Positions 12,418 to 17,476 of a stretch of DNA of 17,476 bases are shown here, in pieces; the first letter of the stretch is position 1, and every line of letters starts with the position of its first letter. The DNA is taken from positions 1-17,476 of the forward strand of contig JAJRRX010000154.1 in the NCBI GenBank assembly GCA_024279075.1, written 5' to 3'. Below the pieces are notes generated by a model, which saw only the letters and a list, made by a program, of their open reading frames with translations, was not told where the DNA came from and did not search any database. A program made the position numbers and the translations under genes. The stretch comes from Alphaproteobacteria bacterium. GTDB lineage: Bacteria; Pseudomonadota; Alphaproteobacteria; Rhodobacterales; Rhodobacteraceae.

Positions 12418-13326
12418 TCAAAAAACAGGATTATTATTTTCCCAATATTTACGGGTAACAAGGGGCCAAAAAATTTCAGACCGATTAAATTCTTCACGCA
12501 ATTTTAGCAATAGTCTTGCATGTCTACGGTAGCTCCAAACTTCGAAAAAACCCGAATACTCGGACGATTCTTCGGCTATGCAGTTTATTTGTTCGCGCAA
12601 CTCGGAACACAGCACCACAATCTTGGATTCATAATCTGGGTTGGTATCGGTTGGTATGGTTATTTCCAATGGAAAATTTGTGGGATAAACTGCAAGCAAA
12701 ACTCTACGAATGAATGTTTCGTATGGTGAATAGTCTTGCATCCTATCAAAACGGTAGCCGTGTATTGAAGTAAATCCAGCATTCATTTTTTCAAAATGCG
12801 CATAGTAGTCCAGCATCTTCCGGAATGAATAGTATTCAAAAAAATCAGACTCGCTAACTGGCTCACACTCTCCAGAAACCTTAGAATAAAACTCATCTGG
12901 AGTTTCAAGCGACGTAAGTCCATCTTTTGGATTAGGTCGCATCAGTAAGGTATTCCCAACTTCTCCTAGGCCGTCTATTTCCCGGGCAAGTTCCTTTGCC
13001 AGCTTTTCAATTCTATCGACTTTTTTTAGAAACTCATTTTCTGTAATTTCGCCTGCTTTTTCTGGTGCCCCTATTAGATGGCGTTTTACGAGATTTGTCA
13101 TCGACCAGCGAAACATTATTTCAAAATAGGTGTCTATATTATCTTTAGAGTATTTCTCCAACTCGAATCCTAAACGCTTTTCAATGGGTGCCCATGCAAC
13201 TTTTGGCACGGCTATACTAGAAGCATTGACGAATTCTCGTGCCTCATCCCAATTGCCAGCACCCAGCGCAACTTCAAATATTTCGTCTAATTGCTGCCCG
13301 TAAAAAATAAGTTTGCGTCTACCCAT
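12418..13326 (-). CDS. Unrecognised 302-residue protein overlapping the integrase gene
   Basis: Starts at ATG 13326 inside the last codons of the integrase: the two genes share 8 bases (ATGGGTAG). They are therefore transcribed together and probably translationally coupled. The protein is soluble and mostly helical by eye, with many charged residues, no signal peptide, no membrane segment and no motif I can name. Local features include WDEAREFVNASSIAVPKVAW near residue 27 and a C-terminal WSYRRHARLLLKLREEF. It is clearly more AT-rich than the integrase, which suggests a different origin. It could be an accessory defence or anti-phage gene carried behind the integrase, a common cargo position. 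Function unknown. Confidence 0.72.
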   Translation of the reverse strand: MGRRKLIFYGQQLDEIFEVALGAGNWDEAREFVNASSIAVPKVAWAPIEKRLGFELEKYSKDNIDTYFEIMFRWSMTNLVKRHLIGAPEKAGEITENEFLKKVDRIEKLAKELAREIDGLGEVGNTLLMRPNPKDGLTSLETPDEFYSKVSGECEPVSESDFFEYYSFRKMLDYYAHFEKMNAGFTSIHGYRFDRMQDYSPYETFIRRVLLAVYPTNFPLEITIPTDTNPDYESKIVVLCSELREQINCIAEESSEYSGFFEVWSYRRHARLLLKLREEFNRSEIFWPLVTRKYWENNNPVF

Positions 13327-14494
13327 CCCTTAGCCTCAAAATTTTCGTGGTTTCCCCAGCCACAAACCCCGCCCAGCGCACCATCAGGCCCCTGCGACGA
13401 TCCAGTAAATCCGACCGCGCATAAGCCTGTTCCACAGCGTTGCCTAGGCTATGCGCCAAACAAGCTTCGGCCACCTCTCGCGGTGCTTTGGCCGCATCGC
13501 CCGCCCAATCCCTGAAGCTGGAGCGGAAGCCGTGGACCGTTGCATCCAGAATATTCATCCGGCGCAACAACATTTCCATAGCCATATTGGAAAGCGGCCT
13601 GTGGCGCTTTTGGCCCTCGAACACATATTTGCTTTGCAAAGCACGCAATGGCTCCAGTATGGCCAAGGCCTCCTCACACAGGGGAACACGGTGCGCCTTG
13701 CCCGCCTTCATACGGCTGGCCGGAACCGTCCAAAGTTCACCTTCGATTTCATCCCATGTTGCGCCCAGCACCTCGTCCGTGCGCGCGCCCGTCAGCATCA
13801 GAAAGCGTAATGCATAGGCGGCCATTGCATCGCGCGCCTTCAAGCTTTCGTAAAATGCCGGAATATCCTGCCAGTGCATTGCTGCATGATGTTTTTGAGA
13901 TTTGGCGACCTTGGGCAAAATACCCGCGTCACGGATGGTCACCACTGGATTTTCGCCAACCTTAAACCCTTTGGCCTTGGCCACATCCAAAACCGCCTTC
14001 AGGCGCTGGCTCACCCTTTTGGCGGTTTCCGGTTTATCGGTCCAGATAGGGGATAGCACGGCCAGCACCTCGGGGCTGCCGATCCGGTCAACTTCCATTT
14101 CACCAATATGGGGGTAGGCATAATCACGCAAGGTATTGATCCATTGCTGTGCATGTTTGGGGTTTTTCCATGTTGGAAGGCGCTGGGCGTGAACCTCGAT
14201 TGCCAAGGCCCTAAAGGTGGGGACTGCTTTGCGGCTCACAGCCAACGGGTCGCCACCATTTCGCGCCACTGTTCGGTATTCCTGCGCTTTCATACGAGCA
14301 TTTTGCAGCGGAGTATAAGAAAGCCCGCCCAGCCCTATGTCGCGGCGCTTGCCCTTGATGACCGTTCGCAAAACCCAGCTTTTAGCGCCGGTAGGTGTGA
14401 CGTTCAAATAAAGCCCTGACCCGTCCGAATAACGCCCCGGATTCGAAATTGTCTCGATTTGTCGTTTTGTCAGCTTGCCATTGATATGGGCCAT
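13319..14494 (-). CDS. P4-type tyrosine integrase (DUF4102 N-terminus)
   Basis: A 391-residue integrase. An N-terminal DUF4102 arm-binding domain (about 1-85: YSDGSGLYLNVTPTGAKSWVLR) is followed by the core-binding domain (about 95-195) and a catalytic domain. That domain has Arg238 in LTGARTDEVLG, a Lys around 263-266, HGFR (His321/Arg324), His348 and Tyr358 in EQAYARSDLL. All catalytic residues are present at normal family length. It starts 164 bp from the 3' end of tRNA-Ser(GGA) and reads away from it. It is the natural recombinase for the 14-bp core at 344 and 14659. The ribosome-binding site is weak. Putative arm sites lie 22-41 bp upstream of its start and could also make it autoregulated. 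Confidence 0.95.
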   Translation of the reverse strand: MAHINGKLTKRQIETISNPGRYSDGSGLYLNVTPTGAKSWVLRTVIKGKRRDIGLGGLSYTPLQNARMKAQEYRTVARNGGDPLAVSRKAVPTFRALAIEVHAQRLPTWKNPKHAQQWINTLRDYAYPHIGEMEVDRIGSPEVLAVLSPIWTDKPETAKRVSQRLKAVLDVAKAKGFKVGENPVVTIRDAGILPKVAKSQKHHAAMHWQDIPAFYESLKARDAMAAYALRFLMLTGARTDEVLGATWDEIEGELWTVPASRMKAGKAHRVPLCEEALAILEPLRALQSKYVFEGQKRHRPLSNMAMEMLLRRMNILDATVHGFRSSFRDWAGDAAKAPREVAEACLAHSLGNAVEQAYARSDLLDRRRGLMVRWAGFVAGETTKILRLRDG

Positions 14495-14515
14495 GGAGGG
14501 AACCGCCTATTTCTA

Positions 14516-14535
14516 TTCCCACATTCTTTCCCACA
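14516..14535. repeat. Putative integrase arm-type binding site, right end
   Basis: Matches 421-440 at 19 of 20 bases in the same orientation, with the same two TTCCCACA units. It lies between the integrase start and the tRNA-side core, inside the region where the integrase promoter should be, so integrase binding here could repress its own gene. Function inferred. Confidence 0.65.
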
Positions 14536-14658
14536 CTGCAAAATAAATCAAGTAAAATCACAAGCAACCGAAAAGCACGGAAATCAACACTTCATCCATA
14601 GCAATAAGGACAAAATATCTTCAACGGCTATTTTGCAGTATCAACGATAATGGGTATC

Positions 14659-14672
14659 TGGCGGACAGACAG
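14659..14672. repeat. Proximal attachment-site core within tRNA-Ser
   Basis: TGGCGGACAGACAG is the complement of the CCA and acceptor-stem end of the tRNA, identical to 344-357. The 3' acceptor segment of a tRNA is a standard target for P4-type integrases, and the tRNA stays whole after insertion. Confidence 0.85.
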
Positions 14673-14748
14673 GGATTCGAACCCTGGAGACGGTTCCCCG
14701 CCTACACACTTTCCAGGCGTGCGCCTTCGACCACTCGGCCACCTGTCC
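14659..14748 (-). tRNA. tRNA-Ser (anticodon GGA)
   Basis: The minus strand from 14748 gives GGACAGGTGGCCGAGTGG and so on. The acceptor GGACAGG pairs with TCTGTCC and is followed by discriminator G and an encoded CCA. The D arm is GCCGAGTGGTCGAAGGC. The anticodon loop CTGGAAA gives GGA, reading UCC/UCU. A long variable arm, expected for serine, precedes the T arm CAGGGTTCGAATCCCTG. Length is 90 nt. It is the integration target of the island. Confidence 0.97.
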
Positions 14749-14820
14749 GTGATGCGCTTTCTATATGCAAAGCAGCAACTAGATCAAGCCCTTAATCGGG
14801 AGTTTTATTTGCAGGTGAAC

Positions 14821-14856
14821 CCATGTTTAAAAACGCTTGTGGGTTTTTAAACATGG
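14821..14856. terminator. Perfect 14-bp hairpin between the Hint gene and the tRNA
   Basis: CCATGTTTAAAAAC pairs perfectly with GTTTTTAAACATGG across an 8-nt loop (GCTTGTGG). The internal runs of A and T give a U-rich 3' arm on both strands, so it could terminate in either direction. It lies 38 bp past the Hint stop and 72 bp before the tRNA 5' end. The stem is AT-rich and lacks a T tail outside it, so the terminator call is tentative. The rest of 14749-14893 shows nothing else. Confidence 0.5.
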
Positions 14857-14893
14857 CGGCAAATACCGCGCCCTCTGCATATGATAAATCTTC

Positions 14894-15487
14894 TCACCCA
14901 AGCAGTGCCGCTTCGGCAGCGGAGATGGCGGGGCGGACAAGGTCAATCGGATGATCGGGGCTCAACCCCTCCATTTCCGGCATCATTTCTTTAAGGTCAA
15001 AGCGGCTTTTTTCATCAAGCGCTGCCACGTTTGAAGTGCTGAGGTAGAAGCTTTCGCAGGCAGCCCCGTTAGCGCGTATAATCTCGTGTTTGTCAAACAG
15101 CACTTGGTAATGAAGGCGGCGCTCGGGCGTTTTGGATATAGAAATACTGCTGCCATTAACCAAGCCTTTGGCCGCCACTAAAACTTCATTACTGCCAAAC
15201 AAAAGCTCGGCTTGCCAACTGGCAATAACCAACCGAAGCGAAGGCGAAACCAGCAGCGGTTTTGTTGGTGCGCCTTTATGCAAGGCATCAGGTTGTATAG
15301 AAATAAGCGCTGTTTCTATTGGCGGGCTCACCCCAACCCAGCGCACCACTTGCGGCCCGTCCGAGAGCGTGTTGACGATATCGCCAGCCCGTATGCTTTC
15401 AATCGCTACCTCGCCATCTTCACAGGCAATCATTGCACCATCCACAAGGCTTAGGGCAGTGTGGCTTTGAGAAGGCAGGTCAGACAC
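14894..15487 (-). CDS. Hint-domain (Hedgehog/intein-like) protein
   Basis: A 197-residue protein with a Hint_2-type fold typical of Rhodobacterales: DGAMIACEDGEVAIESIRAGDIVNTLSDG then PQVVRWVG (about 17-52), and later SPSLRLVIASWQAELLFGSNEVLVAAKGLVNG. This is followed by YQVLFDKHEIIRANGAACESFYLS, a standard continuation of the family. The usual N-terminal Cys at the autoprocessing site is not seen: Leu-Ser-Leu stands there. It may not self-cleave. The start is GTG 15487 without a clear Shine-Dalgarno. The frame stays open upstream to near 15650 but has no ATG, so the true start is uncertain. Substrate and role are unknown. Confidence 0.75.
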   Translation of the reverse strand: MSDLPSQSHTALSLVDGAMIACEDGEVAIESIRAGDIVNTLSDGPQVVRWVGVSPPIETALISIQPDALHKGAPTKPLLVSPSLRLVIASWQAELLFGSNEVLVAAKGLVNGSSISISKTPERRLHYQVLFDKHEIIRANGAACESFYLSTSNVAALDEKSRFDLKEMMPEMEGLSPDHPIDLVRPAISAAEAALLG

Positions 15488-15622
15488 AGGTTGGTATTTC
15501 CGTGGTTTAGTGTTCGCAAGCGAGGCGTGGCCTCTGGATTTGGTATATATTTTGGAACTGGTAAAAGGAAGACCATTACCGGCAGGTTTGCCAAGGCAAG
15601 CGGCGTCCTTTGCTTGTTGACA

Positions 15623-15645
15623 GCGCTGATCCCCGTTATCAGCGC
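15623..15645 (-). terminator. Hairpin overlapping the nitroreductase stop codon
   Basis: GCGCTGAT and ATCAGCGC form a perfect 8-bp stem with a 7-nt loop. It includes the nitroreductase stop TGA. There is no T tail, so it may stabilise the mRNA end rather than act as a strong terminator. Confidence 0.35.
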
Positions 15646-16316
15646 ACCGTTAATATTTCGCGGATCGGCTTTTTAGCCGTTGAGGCCACAGGGTAAACCG
15701 CAGCTTTATCCGGATGCCCGACCACCAGAATCATCACCGGCTTTTCAGATTTGGGCCGCCCAAGAAGCGAATTAAGAAATTTCATCGGGTTGGGGGTGTG
15801 GGTCAGGCAGCTTAGCCCCGCATGGTGCAGCGCCGAGATCAAAAAACCTGTGGCAATGCCAACCGATTCCGGCACGTAATAGTGTTTGTAGCGGCTGCCA
15901 TCGGCGCGCTCGCCGTAACGCTGGGCAAAGATCACAATAAGCCAAGGAGCCGTGGTCAGGTGCGGTTTTTCAACGCCCGTGCCCAGCGGCTCCAGCGCTT
16001 TAATCCACTCATCCCCGCCTCCACCAGCATAAAAAGCTTCTTCCTCTACTTCTGCCGCTTTGCGGATTTGCGCTTTCATTTCAGAGCTTTGCACCGCCAC
16101 AAAATGCCAAGGCTGCTGGTTGGCCCCGCTGGGCGCACGGCCAGCAGTGGCAATACAAGCCTCGATAACAGGCAACGGAACCGCCTGATCGCTAAACTCA
16201 CGCACCGTATGGCGCGTGCTCATTTTTGCCAAATAATCTATCCCCGCGCGCTCCATATCAGCATCGGCCATCGGCGCAGGCGGATTAAGGGGAATTGCTT
16301 TATATTCCGGCGGCAT
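15639..16316 (-). CDS. Iodotyrosine deiodinase-like flavin nitroreductase
   Basis: A 225-residue FMN-dependent nitroreductase-fold protein with AAGGAGG about 5 nt before ATG 16316. STRHTVREFS (33-42) and APSGANQQPWHF (61-72) form the phosphate/FMN site. The lid segment EEEAFYAGGGGDEWIKALEPLG... carries Glu92, Tyr96 and Lys117, with the same spacing as the Glu157/Tyr161/Lys182 trio that holds halotyrosine in human iodotyrosine deiodinase. ESVGIATGFLISALHHAGLSCLTHTP and a C-terminal VGHP follow. Known members reductively dehalogenate iodo- or bromotyrosine; that substrate is inferred here. It is divergent from dnaX across 81 bp and is a core-genome gene, not island cargo. Confidence 0.85.
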   Translation of the reverse strand: MPPEYKAIPLNPPAPMADADMERAGIDYLAKMSTRHTVREFSDQAVPLPVIEACIATAGRAPSGANQQPWHFVAVQSSEMKAQIRKAAEVEEEAFYAGGGGDEWIKALEPLGTGVEKPHLTTAPWLIVIFAQRYGERADGSRYKHYYVPESVGIATGFLISALHHAGLSCLTHTPNPMKFLNSLLGRPKSEKPVMILVVGHPDKAAVYPVASTAKKPIREILTVR

Positions 16317-16397
16317 AGTGGCCTCCTTACGAGATTTTCGCTACGCTATCCCACTTTCCCCTCGCCGAAAACCCCCTGCTTTGCTATGCTGCCCGCT

Positions 16398-17476
16398 ATG
16401 ACTGATAGCACAAAATCTTACCAAGTTCTGGCCCGCAAATATCGCCCTGATACCTTCAAGGACCTTTACGGCCAAGAAGCCATGGTGCGCACCTTGAAAA
16501 ACGCCTTTGAGGCCGACCGGATCGCGCATGCATTTATAATGACAGGCATTCGCGGCACGGGCAAAACCACCACGGCGCGGATTATTGCCAAGGGGCTGAA
16601 TTGTACGCGGGATGATAAGCCCACCATTGAACCTTGTGGCGAATGCGAGGCCTGCATAGCCATTGCCGAGGGCCGCCATGTGGACGTGTTGGAGATGGAC
16701 GCCGCCAGCCGCACGGGTGTGGCCGATATTCGCGAAATTATTGACTCGGTGCGCTATCGGGCGGCGTCTGCCCGCTATAAAGTCTATATCATTGACGAGG
16801 TGCATATGCTGAGCACCAGCGCCTTTAACGCGCTGCTAAAAACGCTGGAAGAACCTCCAGAGCATGTAAAATTCATTTTTGCCACCACTGAAATTCGCAA
16901 GGTGCCGGTGACGGTGCTGAGCCGCTGCCAGCGGTTTGATTTACGGCGGATTGAACCCGAAGTCATGGGCGAATTCCTGCGGGGCATTGCCAAAAAGGAA
17001 GCAGCGGAGATCGCCGAGGATGCTCTGGCCCTGATCATTCGGGCCTCAGAAGGCTCGGCGCGGGATGCGCTTTCGCTGCTTGATCAAGCCATCGCCCATA
17101 GCGCGGGCGAAACCACTGCCGAGCAAGTGCGCGCCATGCTCGGGCTGGCTGACCGTGGCCGCGTGCTTGATCTGTTTGACCACATCATGCGCGGCGAGGC
17201 GGCGGCGGCTCTGGCTGAGCTGTCCTCACAATATGCCCAAGGCGCAGACCCGATGGCGGTGCTGCGCGACCTCGCGGAGGTGACTCACTGGATCAGCGTG
17301 GTGAAGATTTCTCCCGAGGCGGTGGATGACCCCACGATCTCCCCCGATGAGCGCAATCGTGGGCGTGTAATGGCGGAGCTGCCGATGCGCGCGCTGACCC
17401 GCATGTGGCAAATGCTGCTGAAATCACTGGAAGAAGTAGCACTGGCACCAAATTCTATGATGGCCGCCGAAATGGC
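16398..17476 (+). CDS. dnaX: DNA polymerase III subunit gamma/tau, N-terminal part (partial)
   Basis: From ATG 16398, MTDSTKSYQVLARKYRPDTF is the standard DnaX start. Walker A is GIRGTGKT (50-57). A zinc module uses Cys69, 80, 83 and 86. Walker B is YIIDEVHML (130-138), sensor 1 is FATTE (161-165) and the SRC motif is at 175-177, followed by domain III. The frame runs open to the window end (about 359 codons), so the tau-specific C-terminus and any frameshift site lie outside. It is the ATPase of the clamp loader that organises the replisome. The ribosome-binding site is weak. It marks the conserved chromosome to the right of the island. Confidence 0.97.
   Translation, partial: MTDSTKSYQVLARKYRPDTFKDLYGQEAMVRTLKNAFEADRIAHAFIMTGIRGTGKTTTARIIAKGLNCTRDDKPTIEPCGECEACIAIAEGRHVDVLEMDAASRTGVADIREIIDSVRYRAASARYKVYIIDEVHMLSTSAFNALLKTLEEPPEHVKFIFATTEIRKVPVTVLSRCQRFDLRRIEPEVMGEFLRGIAKKEAAEIAEDALALIIRASEGSARDALSLLDQAIAHSAGETTAEQVRAMLGLADRGRVLDLFDHIMRGEAAAALAELSSQYAQGADPMAVLRDLAEVTHWISVVKISPEAVDDPTISPDERNRGRVMAELPMRALTRMWQMLLKSLEEVALAPNSMMAAEM

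Larger units (their letters stand above)
344..14672. mobile_element. tRNA-Ser-integrated genomic island with P4-type integrase
   Basis: The element is bounded by an exact 14-bp direct repeat (344-357 and 14659-14672). One copy is the 3' end of tRNA-Ser(GGA). The P4-type integrase is next to the tRNA and reads away from it, the standard arrangement for tRNA-targeting islands. Near-identical 20-bp repeats just inside each core (421-440, 14516-14535) look like integrase arm sites. Cargo is a defence-like methyltransferase/HEPN/helicase/GIY-YIG cassette, a toxin-antitoxin pair, a second recombinase with an HTH partner, an unknown gene and an IS66 copy. The repeat unit is about 14.3 kb. Seen: repeats, tRNA and integrase. 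Inferred: that this integrase made the insertion. Confidence 0.85.

Noticed and set aside
16341..16805. A 154-codon minus-strand open frame
   Set aside because: Antisense to the start of dnaX, including Walker A. No independent support.

Overview
The window looks like a chromosome segment of an alphaproteobacterium, most likely a marine Rhodobacterales of moderate GC. The dnaX start, the Hint-domain protein and the tRNA-Ser(GGA) context fit that group, but I ran no search. It is dominated by one integrated genomic island of about 14.3 kb, and both island ends appear to lie inside the window.

Island boundaries: a P4-type tyrosine integrase (13319-14494, minus) sits 164 bp from the 3' end of a minus-strand tRNA-Ser(GGA) (14659-14748). 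The last 14 nt of the tRNA, including the encoded CCA (14659-14672), recur exactly and in the same orientation at 344-357. This is the signature of the two attachment-site cores. A second 20-bp repeat, 19/20 identical, lies just inside each core (421-440 and 14516-14535) and looks like integrase arm-binding sites. Left of the island are only gene ends: a 25-codon C-terminus and a probable thermonuclease C-terminal remnant.

Island cargo: all non-IS genes read on the minus strand. In transcription order from the tRNA they are: integrase; an unrecognised 302-aa gene overlapping it; a small AlpA-like HTH gene split by an intact IS66-family element (9782-12198, 8-bp target duplication); a possible 32-codon ORF; an HTH plus Cys4 protein; a second, divergent tyrosine recombinase; then a defence-like cassette and a HigBA-type toxin-antitoxin pair at the distal end. 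The cassette is an MmeI/YeeA-like N6-adenine DNA methyltransferase, an Abi-family HEPN protein, an SF2 helicase and a GIY-YIG nuclease. The last three are packed with 0-2 nt between them. The natural reading is a multi-protein modification-restriction system: the methyltransferase marks self, helicase plus GIY-YIG nuclease attack unmarked DNA, and the HEPN protein may act as an RNA-cleaving abortive arm. The helicase C-terminus and the nuclease N-terminus share a similar short motif, which supports joint function.

Right flank (core chromosome): the tRNA, a strong hairpin, a Hint-domain protein, an iodotyrosine-deiodinase-like nitroreductase with the halotyrosine lid residues conserved, and the start of dnaX (DNA polymerase III gamma/tau), which runs off the window.
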